A stretch of 64,000 bases of DNA. It comes from Phytoseiulus persimilis. Its lineage: Eukaryota; Arthropoda; Arachnida; Mesostigmata; Phytoseiidae. Where the stretch lies: NCBI GenBank assembly GCA_037576195.1, contig CM075104.1, positions 6,578,775 to 6,642,774 of the forward strand, read 5' to 3'. Positions 1 through 12,200 of the stretch are shown piece by piece. A program made the translations under genes and the position numbers. The notes beneath the pieces are model-generated. The model made no database searches. It was not told the origin of the DNA and saw nothing but the letters and a program-made list of their open reading frames with translations. Numbering within the stretch: the first letter of the stretch is position 1; each line of letters begins with the position of its first letter.

Positions 1-81
1 TATCCTGATCTCCTTCGAAATGCAGTGGTTGTGGTGCAAAACAGAGCTCGGGGCCGAAAATAAGACACTGTGCGAACTCAC

Positions 82-237
82 GAATAACGGCGTTAACGTC
101 AATCGCGGTGAAGTCATGCTGGCCCATGCGGCTCCCTGTGGGGTCAGGTGCCTTCCAGGTCAACAGAGCGCTTCGCGCGTGGACGTCCGATGCGACGGGG
201 GCCGTGACACACGTCAGCAGTTCACGGAGTTCCATTT
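82..237 (-). CDS. FNDC3: FNDC3 exon starting the first FN3 domain
   Basis: The acceptor CGCACCTGCAG ends at 238, after a 100-bp intron. It reads MELRELLTCVTAPVASDVHA followed by RSALLTWKAPDP, which is the first beta strands of FN3 domain 1 (vertebrate PVASDIQARTVVLTWSPP). A GTGAGT donor at 81-80 (phase 1) most likely ends the exon. The remainder of the domain lies off the left edge. Confidence 0.85.
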
Positions 238-3200
238 CTGCAGGTGCGAAACGTTGTGAGAAACGATTTCTATTGCTCGATCCGGATGATTGACCGAAAT
301 CGGGAAGGAACGCGATAAAAGTTAGGCGCTCACTCACCACGCGGATTGTTTCTCCTCAGGGATCCAGTACTGTCCTGAGAATCATCACTAGCGCCTCCGG
401 CATTATGTCCATGCGCTCCATTCAGTCCCTGATGCTGCTGCTGGCCTTGTCGAGTTTTGCCGAGCTTGGTTCGGGCGTCTTTATCGCCGCTTCCGGTCAA
501 TATCACAGTGTTTGGCATTACAGTATTCTGATTGCAATCCGTCGAGTGTCTCCCGTTATTGTTGTTGTGGTTGGTGTGGTTGTTGCTATTGTTGTTCTGG
601 CTGTATACGTGGTTTGAACTGTAGACGTTGTCGCCGTTGCATTTGCTATTTTCCTGCTCTTTGTTCGTTGGCCGCGAGTAACCGTTGCCACCGGGACAGG
701 TTCGAGAATCCAGTTTCTTGCGGAGTTTCTGCAATAAAATCGAGCAGAGGTCGTTGAAAGCAGCGATGTTTTCGACATGGTGTGACCAGGCTTATTTTTA
801 CCGACTCCGAGGAGTCCTGCACGAATTTCTCCCATCGTAGGAACCACCAGAAACGGGGGGCTTGTACTTACCACGTACTGCCGATGGCTTCGCTCGTCAC
901 CGAAACTGACAGGCTGCCGAGGGTAGCCCCCGCCTTGCCTAGGACCCCTGTAGATTTGCTCTTCGTTGTGTGAGCTCGCATCGATTCGCATGCGATCTCT
1001 TCCTGCCAGTTGACCGTTCATGATACCGTCCTGCAGTAGGACAGAAAAAATGATGTTGAGTCGCGGGGGAGGAACACAGTTCTCGATGATTGCATTGAAC
1101 ACCGCAAGACCACAGATCACAGATCTTTACAACAAGAAGGTGAGCGCTGGGCACTTGAACAAAATTAGCAATTTTTGTGGAAACTACTCTCAATCGACTC
1201 TTTCTTAGCTCGTGGACACCGGATTCCGGCGGCAGAATGCCAGCATGAGCCTCCAAGGCAAGAATAGCAGCACAAACAGAAGAAGAGAGCACTCAAGCTC
1301 AACCTGAGAAAGAATCCCTCGTTTTCCACAATCCTGTGAGATCAGGCTCGCTGATCCGGGAAATGGTACATTGCTGAGCTCGCGAAGAGATTGCCATACT
1401 CAGCTGACGGTTTCGTCAGTCGGCAAGCCTGGATCATCGCCGGGCCCATGCGAGAATTATCAAATCACAACACAATACAACAAAGCGGACTAAGCCGCAC
1501 AATTGTTTTCAAACGCCGACTTTAGCTTCGAAGTCCGAGATAACGCCGCGGTCGAGGTCGACAACTCGCCAAGAGCATTGAGCCCAATCTGCCGGCAGAA
1601 CAGCAGAGCGACGTGGAAGTCTGACTCCGACAGAGATGCCGGGAGCTACGAGGAGCGTTAGGCCTAAGAGGAACGGGAGCAGAAGCCAACGAGAGCCTCC
1701 TCCGATGGATTATATACAACTGTCCTGTTATGGGGACCGTTCAGCAACGGCGTGGCACGAAATATAAACGCTGTCGCAGAGAAACCGCGATGTTTTGAAG
1801 CCACGACTCCAGAATTTTGTGGAGTTTTGGCATTGATTTCGATCTGAATGGAATTCAGTGGGCGTACAAATGAGTCATTGACTCGGTGCACATGAATGCT
1901 GGTGCGAGGTGTCACGTTTGGATGTATCCTTCTCGACTCAGCCGTCCGCATACTTTCTGCGGAACACCGAGTATCGAGAAGGATGCGTTGTCGTCCCCTC
2001 CTCACTATAGAATGCGACACGAGCGTAAACCTGTCGGAGGAATCGAAAAGCAAGATAGCGGAGATCTTGGCAAAGAAGGTCTCAACTAGGCAGCACTCCA
2101 CAATACTCCGGTCCCAACACAATAATTGGCGGCTCAACTCTTGCCTGCAGGCTCCGACAGAACGAAAGAAGAAATGAAGCGGCGTCGGGATGGAATCCTG
2201 ACAGCTGTTGTTTCCCGGAACGCGTTTGACACATTCCCACATACGCGTACTTTCGCCGTCACACTTTCTTATATCGCTCGGAGGCATTGATACGTTTAGA
2301 AGAATAAATAATGGGCTATACTCGTTCTTACAGTCGGTGTAATTTCCGGAGTGAAATACAACTTCCAGAAAAGAAGCGCTGACGTTATCGCACAGGTAGA
2401 CCACCGCAGAGAATGCCAGAACAAAGAATATTCCAGAATGGACTGCGTCGGGAAGGATTCCGAACCGGCGTTGGACTCACTTTCCGAGCAGATGAATGAG
2501 AAGCACCAAAGTTCCAGATGCGACGTTTCCATTCGTCCAGGGGTATCTCATTCCAACGAATGAAGCACTTACAGGAGAATCGCTCGATTATTTCCTTGTG
2601 CGGTGGATGCTTAGTGCGATGGAAACCTCAGCGGATTCCTGCATGGATGCGGCTCGGGCTTGCCCACGACTCGAACTACGATTCGCTTCCGCGATTCGAG
2701 AGAACGATTCCTTCCGATTCTACTAACGACGTGGCTCACTAACAGATGCTCCCACAAAAATCCGGCCGTTGTGAGAAGGTTGACCACGACAGCGCGCAGT
2801 CTGTTCCTAGAAAGCCAACTCAACCGCTTCTAAACAGGTCCCGCGCGCACCAACTTGCAAACAGTCGGTCGTCGGGAACACATTGTCTCCAACCGAATGA
2901 CAGCTGGCCGGGTTTAGAGCGAATCCCTCACATCTGGATCCTCTTCGAGATGAGATAATGACGAAATCAAAGCTCAGCGAAGCTCCGAGCCCTGAAGCTT
3001 AGCGGAAACACCTCTCCATTGAGCTGTGCATTGGAAGGAAAACCAACAAGACTTCGCGATTGGACTCTTGCAAACGATCATCATCAACTCGAATATTCCC
3101 GGAGTCGAGTATTCCAGTGCCAGAGACACATGCTGCTGTGAGAACTCCCACAAGACCGTGCATCGTGGCCCGGCACACAGATCACAGTGCATAGATAAAC

Positions 3201-6200
3201 TAGCGAGCAGTTGTGGACAACCTAACCTCTCGCGATGGCAAGGTTGGCCCTAACCCTTGTCCTCGACAATCGGCGGCAGCAACAACTGGCGTGAACGACT
3301 TCGACAACTGTCTTCTGCCCGACGAGGAAGTTCGAAAGAGCAGTTTGAAGAGAGAACTCCAACGGCTCAAGGCGACGGCTCAGAGAGCGTGAGCTGATCG
3401 CTCCAAAAGGAAGATTCAACTGGCTGGCATACAGTGGTCCGCAACTTGCTCGTGAAAACGGAAATAGCAGGCAGCGAATGAGAGGAAGAAAGGTGACCGA
3501 TGAATCGGAGCAAGCGTACTCTGAGACACAGCCCGCGATCGTAGCGGAACATGAGAAAGATCACGAGCTCAGAGAATGACCTCGCGCTGTACTGGGAAAG
3601 CCCTTCTCACCTGTTGTTGGGTTATAATGGTGTCAGTCTGCGCTTGCCTCCTGTGAGGGGGAGGAGGGGGCTGACCCACCAAGGATCCATGGTGGTGGTG
3701 ATGGTGGTGATGATGGTGGTTCCCATCGTTGCTGCTATTCCAGCGATGGTTATTATCGGGCGCAGCTGACTGTTGTTGCTGCTGTTGTTGGACCTGCGCA
3801 GCTTGTTGGGGCTGGGGTGGTTGTTGCGAGGACTGCTGCTGCTGCTGGGAACTGACCGGTGTTGACTTTTGTATGGATGCTGTCGACTGCTGTTGAGGTT
3901 GCTGTTGTTGTGGCGGAAGTTGAGGTTGTAGCTGTTGAGGTGTTGGCGCCTGGTGTTGAGAAATCGTGGCGGGAGCGACGTGTTGGGAGCTCTGAGAGCT
4001 GTCCAAGCAAGCCGCGGACCCGGGCACATTTGCGGCCAATGCAGGACTCGCCTGGAAGAGATTCATGAACTGATTACCGTGCTCGTACAACGTCCCCTCG
4101 AAGGCGCCCATCGTGACATCAACTCGAATCGGAACCATCCACGACCCCCCTGGATGAGAAACATTCGCGGTGATGGCGAGCACGTCGTTGTGCTGCTGCA
4201 GCAGTGTCTGAGTTCTTCCAACGTCCACGGATGACGTCACTGAGAGGTCCGGACGCGGTCGCGAGTATGGAATGCGCCGAGCGACACATTCTTCGGATTT
4301 CGTCCACGGAATTGGAAGAACTTGAATTTCATGCGCAAGGAGTCGTCAGAATTCTCACCGAAGTGAATTGTGCTCGTGTTCGAAAAACGACATTCACGGA
4401 GCATGATGACTCGCCTGAATGAAAGAGCATCCAGTCGCTTGGGAACCCGACGGAGGAAAAGGTCGTTCAGGTTCCGCCCACGCGAACGATCCGTCGGTCG
4501 GACTTTCACGTAGGAAGGCTGGAGCCTGGCCCCGTAATCCGCGGCCTGCCGGCGGAGTTCTCCGCGCTGGTAGTTTTCGGAGTGGAGGCGATTCGATGGC
4601 TGACCTCTCTGGTCCCCAGCGAAACGCGTGTTCGATTTGCACTCATGGAGACGTTATCGCAAACGCCATCGGAGACACGAATACGGATTCCGAGGAACTC
4701 CGGGGTTTTTCAATTCGTCTCATCATACGACCAAGTCTCTCCGATTGCGGGAAACATGCATGATTCGTCTTCCTATGGAGTTAGAGATTTCTCCCGATTC
4801 CTCTCCACGCGCTACGCCGCGACCCGCAACCTGCGCAACCAGGGATCACGATCTATTTTGACTGTCTGGGGAACCCGGAAAATAGATTGGATCCCGTTTC
4901 CTCGGTTACGTGTCGGAGATCGGCGACAACCCCGTCGAGTTGGGATATGGAGACAACTGGTATGAATTCGTTTCATAACGTTCAATCCCGTAGGCTCTTT
5001 TCTCATTTGGCCGAGATGAGCCAAGCCCCGCGCTGAATACGGAATCTTGCTGTCTCGGATGCGAGAATCGGAATCCATTGCTTGAGCGCCGGGAGCGCTG
5101 CTCAATGGCAACATGTTCCCCTCCTTCACTTCAACACAAGCCACCGGAGCGCACTCGACCTCCGGTTGTTCGTTCTGCTAGTCTGACGAGTGGTAGTGCG
5201 TGAGGTTGAAGCTACGCGATCTCAGAACACCGCGAGCTGCCGAGGGATGGTCGAGCTACGCGGTCAAACAATAGTTTGCGAACCGACAGCTGTTCCGCAA
5301 TTTCCAAGTTTCCAACAGTGAACCTGCGGCGGGACCAACCTTCAGCGTTGCGGATGATACTGCGGCAGCGAAAACACGGATTCCACTAATCCCACATTTT
5401 TGCTGGTGGGCGAAATTTTTTTTCAAGAGGAAGTGTATCGAAGCCGAACCCGAAATTGACAATCTAACTCCCCCAGACCTTTCAGCCCCGCTGCCATATT
5501 TCAGAAGCTGAGTGGGAGCTCCGTCGATACAGATTTGTTCATTGGGTTCATAAAATCGGCGGAACCCGATTCGAGGGAGCACGCTCGATATTTTTTCCAC
5601 GAGTTCCGCCTTCGCCACAGCAGTGCAATCAACGTTGGACCATTCAATTTGGAGCAGCGCTCGATTAGCCTCTGTGGGCAACGACATGATAGCCTCAGCC
5701 CTCTCTCGCCTGTACAGTTAGAGACGTTGTCGCTTGGGAGAAGGGAGAGAACACCCAAACACCCGGTGCGGGGCCCCGAGTCCCGAACAGAGCCGCCGCC
5801 GCCGAGCTCGGGGTTGCCCCGCCAGCCGCCTAACCTCGTGATTGAGTGCCATAAGTAGGGGGTCGCAAGAATCCACGAGTCCGAGTTTGCGACCCCTAGC
5901 CACAAATCTCGGATCATGGTCTCAGTACCGGAGCGCAGTTGAACATGCACGACAAGCTGCGACCAGCGGACTACGGCAACGGATCATCTCTGTCTGTGGG
6001 CATGGTGCGGCGTAATTACCGCTTGCACGATGAATCCTAATACTCTTCCCACCAACGCGGCAATCGTCGTCGCCGCCTTTTTTTCGTCCCCCGCCGTCGA
6101 AATCCTCACGGCGCACTGCTCTGGTCCCGAACCGTGAATGATTGAGCATAATTCTATCGACGAATACGAGAGCAGTGAAATCTCCCCAACGTGCGCTTTG

Positions 6201-9200
6201 TCGGGGGAGAGGAGTCGTCTCGGTACGGGGAGCTATCCTGACACTGCTACCTCTCCTAAACATCAAGGGGAAAATGAATTCTAGCCTGGGGGAGCATTGA
6301 GCGCAGCAAAATACAGCCAGGAGTCAGAGTGCGAAGATGGCAAGAGGGAAGTTGGAAATCATTCAGCATGCTTCCTGAATAATTCATGTTACGCCACCAT
6401 AATGATTGGTACACATGTTCGCTATGTCAGTATTTGTGTTCTGTATATCCTACGTGCGTGAGCAGCGCCGATTGGTTCAGAGGGTGGAGAGAGAAAGGAA
6501 TTCGGAGAACGAAATCCAACAACATTTAAAACACGACCAACTCATAAGGCAACCAAAGCAAAACGCTCACGTGAGGTGAGGATCAGGAAGCGTCGGGCTC
6601 AGAGCTCTTGACCAGAGGAGGAACTCTGCTTGATTGTCTCAATACGTTGAAGGTCGAGCCCAGCGTGTGCAGTAGGTGGGCACTCATCGAAAGTAAATGA
6701 AGAAAGAACCGTCGAAACCGGGAGAAAGGAGAGAACTGAACGAGAAACAAACCAAAACTTACATATGAACTTTGTGTGTTGTCGTATGCGGGATGTTGTG
6801 GAGCTGGCGGCGGAGTCATGTACGCCTGATGGGGATGAGTTGGTACCTGAGGTGGTGGAGCCATGACATATTGAGTTCTGTACATCATATCGTCGTAACC
6901 TTGTGGAATCGCAACCACAGGGGGTAACGCAACACCCGTTCCATTGCCTGGTAGCATCCGAACCTAAAAATAAAGGAATCCTCGTCAACTCAACCTCGTC
7001 AGCGAGATTCGATCTGAACCAAATTCATCATCATGAGTCAAAACTTCTTCACAACATCGCGGAGCGCTCGCTGAAGAAAATTCAGCTCCTGAAGGACTTG
7101 TTTGCCGCGGGGAGTTTGTCGCGCTTCCATAATCCTGGACTTCACGGCGTCTCATGTGTCCTCAACGAGGTCGTTTCGGGGGAGCCGCTCCAATACACAT
7201 AAGCCTCTCGCATCGCGTCAGTCGTGGAACTCTCGCGACGCCGATGACACCACTCCTCATCCCCGATTCGTAAGATCTCGCCACGGACCACGGAACGGAG
7301 ATCACACCTGATTGCGCGCTGTTCCCTAAACCATTCCAGTTCCATATTCGGCTGGTAATCGGACTTGCGAGCGCGCTGCGGCGGTGATCATGGCGCCAAC
7401 AGCCCGCCGTCCCGTCGGCCGAATCCACACAGAAAGCATGGCATCTGTATGCCATCAACAGTTTTAAGGCCTCCCCGTGTGCAACGAGAAGAGTGCTCTT
7501 ATTCTCTCGATTCGCGGTTGATTTTCAGTCGGGGATCACCAGAATTATGGTAGTCAGCAGTAACGGAGCGAGTTGGAGCAACGAGACCGGACCTGCGGCT
7601 TAACCGCTTTGAACCTACTCAGTCAGCACTTCCCGCCTCTCCCATCGTTGGTTCTCGAGGAGGAATATTTTCTCGGATTTCCCGCGACCGTAACTTCCGA
7701 CCATCAAAACCTTGTTTCGACGGAGTCTTTCAGAGTCGCTCTCATGGTCGAGGAGCCCGCATCATCTCCCCATCAGAACTGTCCCCTTGGCTGGAGGGTG
7801 CTCAAGGGCGGCACGAATTGTTCGCCGACCGAAAGACAAACCCACGACAGGAGAGTAGGCAGCCGAGCGATCTAACCTAATGCTGACCGACCCGGCGGAA
7901 CGCGGTGGTCAAGTGTCAGGAATCCTTCGAATCATGTTCTCGCGTGAGAAGGAAGTGAGCGCTCGGCGGAGCTGTAACACTGAGTTGATTTGACAGATCC
8001 AGAGCCGAAGACTTTCGCTCCGGTGAGCTCTGTCGAGAGGCGGCTATCACAAGCGCAAAGTCCACTCGAAGGTTGTTCCGACTTGGTTCGGAACTTGACA
8101 TCCATGCAGAATACTCAACAGCCAGCTTGCCACCCATTACCTCCGCCACTGCTGCCTCAGGTCCCCACGAGCAGAGCCTCCGACGTCCCTGGGACGAAGG
8201 AGCAGCCAAATGTCAGCCGTTTTGTTCCGAATGATTCTCACATCAGTTCTCTCCCGCCGAGGTTCAGCGGAAGGAACCGATGGAGGATCGCTGGTTGGTT
8301 GGCTGGTTAGGCGGCTGGTCGGTTGAACGTCGCTCAGAAAACGTTTTCGACGCTGACGTCGTCGTCGCCATGCCGATGTCTGACGACGGCGGCAGTGTCA
8401 GTGGAGTCGATTCTTCGCGATGGCACCGACCAGAAAGCCGGGCAGCGAAGTGCCGCACGACCCGGCGGAGCAGTCAGCCAACGGAGCCAGCCAGTCTCTC
8501 AGTCAGCGAATTCCGGCCGATTCAAGCAACAACTACAGTTCATTCGCACAAACTGACGCGCAAGTGTGCACGCACACACGCATGCACTAGCGGAACCTGC
8601 CAGCAGCGTCAACGGCAAAGACCGGCGGCGGTCACAGTCGTTGTGGAGATCATGAGTATCGCTAGCGATGCTCGACGGAGAGTCGTCGAGACGGGGGGGA
8701 ACAAATTCGAACGGCTCGGGGGATCTTCAGCTTCAGTCCCAGAATTCTAGGAGGAGTATCCCCCCGCCATGTATTTCCGTTTCTCGGGCTGCCGTGCCGA
8801 AAACGAGTCAGACGATTCCGGCTTTTTCGTCACTGGCACGCTGCGCGGCTGTTAACCATCACAGTTAGTTTCGTTGCCGGACGACTGCAGTCGCCAGCTC
8901 GCTCGCCCGCTCAGGGGGCCTCAGTCTGCGTCAGCCACTTAGTCAGCTAGAACAGATAGATAATGAGAGAGACCGAGAGCGAGATAGATAAAATACGAGC
9001 AAGAAACGCAGATCGAATGATCCACGGTGCTCGCTGTCGTCCGCTCGCCTGCACCTCGACATCGGTCGTTACTACTGCCGCGAGCATTGCGTTAGTAGTG
9101 GTTGCTGCTTCTGCCAGAGCCGTCCCTATTGGAGCTCGATGATGATTCAGTCAAAACTTCGGACTTCGCGTTTGCCGATCGCTCGCCGAACAAGCCGACG

Positions 9201-12200
9201 CAGACCGAAGAGCAACCCACGAGACCATGATCGCGACTGCAATCGCTCTCCCAACACGAGCAACAACAACGGAAACAGGAACAGCCCGACAGAAGCCGCG
9301 AAGCAATATCAAAACCACCGATGCTCGTGGGTCGTCGCTCCTCCAATGAGGCACAGGGAAAAAAGAGATACTTTCCCGGCGCAGTTCCGAGCTTGACCCT
9401 GAGGCATTCATGTCGATATAATTCTCACTGGAGTTCAATGCGAGCTCGGATCGTGCGAAGAGCCGAACATAGGCTTCAAGTATCGGCCCGCTTTGTCCAC
9501 AATGGCGACCGAGTCGGCAACGGATCTCGGAAACGGTTGACGTTCATGGAAATAGCATCGAAAATCGGTTTTGTACTCATGCCGTGAAGGGATCACAACA
9601 GTGCGGAGAACCTCGCCAGAGCCGATAGTTCCACCGATGATGAGTGGAACCAATGCCCGCATTCGGAACTTACGACTTGCGCGAAAGCCTCGAGGGAGTC
9701 GGCGGCAACCTCAACCTCGAACTCATCAAGTTTTCTGTCCCGCAGGTTCTGCATCGCTCGGAACACTAGGTAAGTCAAGGTCAGCATGCACTCTCCTCAA
9801 AGACTCGAACCACTGCCAAGTGGAATTATTTCTCAATGCTCAACTCGAAGCGGTCTGGGGAAGCCCAACATCCGCTCCACACTGAGCTGTTTTCGAAGGA
9901 AGATTACAGGAGCGTACAGGAGAAAAGGAGAGACATCCTTGGGGATCAGCACTAAAAGCATGAGACCCGCAATCTCTCGCCTTTCTCGACAGGAACGCTC
10001 ACTCAAAGTACAGCTGGACAGAATATCGCGCACGTAGTGCGATCCGATCCAACGTGGGCGTATCGCGCAAACGGAAATATGAATGAGAACGATACACCGA
10101 GATGGATAGAGGGAACGCAGGATTCCCTGAACGCGTAAAGATCGGGATCGATCACAGAATCATCGTATGGGGTGGTGAAATGAACATTGAGCGGTTGCCA
10201 CAACGCGGAACGTGCGTAATGTGGAATCATCGTGTTTGAGATGTCTCGTCGATACGACTCAGGGTGATCGCGCTCGAGTGATTGTCGTCGACTCATTCGA
10301 GCAGGTGAATCAAGTTCGACAAATCAAACGAATCACATTGACTGAACGACCTCTGGTTTTTGCCCTGCCTCGGTTTGAACAGCTGTCACGGGTTAGCGAA
10401 AGGCTGTGTCAACGTTTAGCAAGCAGGCGAAACGGAGGTAAGAAGTAACTCACGAGATTGTAGAGGCAGAGCTGCGTTCGTACGTCTGTATCGAGTTACG
10501 AGATGTTCCTGAGACTCGTTCAACCAGTTCACCGCTAACATGAATCATCTGCCCAACTGCGCTGACTCACCACTCGACCAATGAATCGCTGTTTCTTATA
10601 ATTCGTTCATCGCTCCCCATGTGAACTTCTTTTTCGATCGCTATGAACTCCGAGTTCACGGGAAGCTCTCCACGGCGAGGAGCTTCCCACACCGACCTTT
10701 CTCGGGGAATCAGTCTCGCTGGTTGCGTGGTTGGTTCAACTATCATCCGCACGATTCGGAGAGACAGGACCTTCGCGGTCGATCCCGAGATGGATCAACT
10801 TTGAGTGAACACGTGAGATTTGTCAACGTGTTTGCCCTCGATCCGTTTTCGATACTGATGGATCTCCATTAGCCGCGAACAAGTCCTTCACTCGGCCGCG
10901 AGAGATTCGTCAGTGTCATTCGGGCTGATTCACTCCGATCACTCACCGTTGCTGGTCCCGGAATGCATTGCACAGTATCTCCCAGCTGGAAGTAGACAGT
11001 TTCTCCCATCTGCACGTAGAACACCTGCTGACCCGTCGTGGCATCTACGACGCACGGAAGTCCTCCCAGAACGCCACTTCCTACGCCCATGGCGTTCGCA
11101 GAGGGGCAGTACATGCCTGAAAAACGGAAAAATTTCGCATGAAAACCAACTTATTTGAGTGTTTCAGGCGTCTCCAAAGCATGGTGGCGTTCAGGTTCGC
11201 AGCCGAGTTCATCATCGCGTTCACTGTCATCAGAGTCATGAATACTGGTCTCGTAACCATCACCTCCCTACTTTTCACGTCAGCTCGCAAAACCACCCGA
11301 CGAGCAAGCCACCCGAATCCTCATCTCTGACATCGCTCGATGCCCGAGTTCGAGGATAACGGGAGGGGTACATTAAGTGTTCACCGGCTTCTCTTCCAGA
11401 ATGGTGAACTGAAGCGGTCGACAGCCTCGATGGGTAAGCTGAGTACAGAGCAACAGTAGGTAGAGCCGTTCACGCCGAATCGAAGATGACTCGAGGTTTA
11501 TGTCCAGTCAATGACGTTTCGCCACTTGTTCCCCTCGAAACTCAGATCGTGCTCCCGATGGTTCTCGTCGAAGCGAATGATTCCACCATGAGCCATTTCT
11601 ACGCACGAGTGAATGAAACGGCCCTGCTCCGTTGGCCACGCGTGCCTTCGTTCAGTTTCCAGTGCTCTAATAGCATTTGAAGAAAACCGGAAGATAGTGG
11701 GCCTGGATGAAAAACGAGCACGGCTTCCAAAGTCGCTATCCAGTCCAAGGCTGGTTAGTCATCGTCTAGCGGGCTTGATAAGCAGACCAACAAACGATCA
11801 TATTGTCATCTATCGAGTTGTATGTACCACACATCGCGGGTGGACCGTTGTTTCCAAGCAGAGTGATACGATCGTTACGATGCCATCGCCAGCATCATTT
11901 GTGCAAGATCGGCATTCCTCCCGTAGCGGAATGAGGCGCGTATGGCTCATCATTGACGACGAACGTCGCTAATCCTATAACTTTCCTCGAGGTTCTCAGT
12001 CGACATGGAGCGATACAACCCGCCAGCGTCCCGCATCCTCTTCGGACGAGCTCGTGGAACTATCGCGGGAAGTATTGCGAGGGCCTCATTCGGCTTCGTT
12101 GAGCTCCTGGGTCAAAACCGAAGAAAGAGTCGAATTTGCCACGAGGCTCGAACTGCGTCTGAGTGCGTCCGGGAAACCTAAAACTACTCGGGAAGCATGT

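Noticed and set aside
3569-4240. Single long frame for the Gln-rich FNDC3 exon (223 codons)
   Set aside because: Strong acceptor at 4052 and donor at 3610 in matching phase define a shorter exon; the ends are intronic readthrough.
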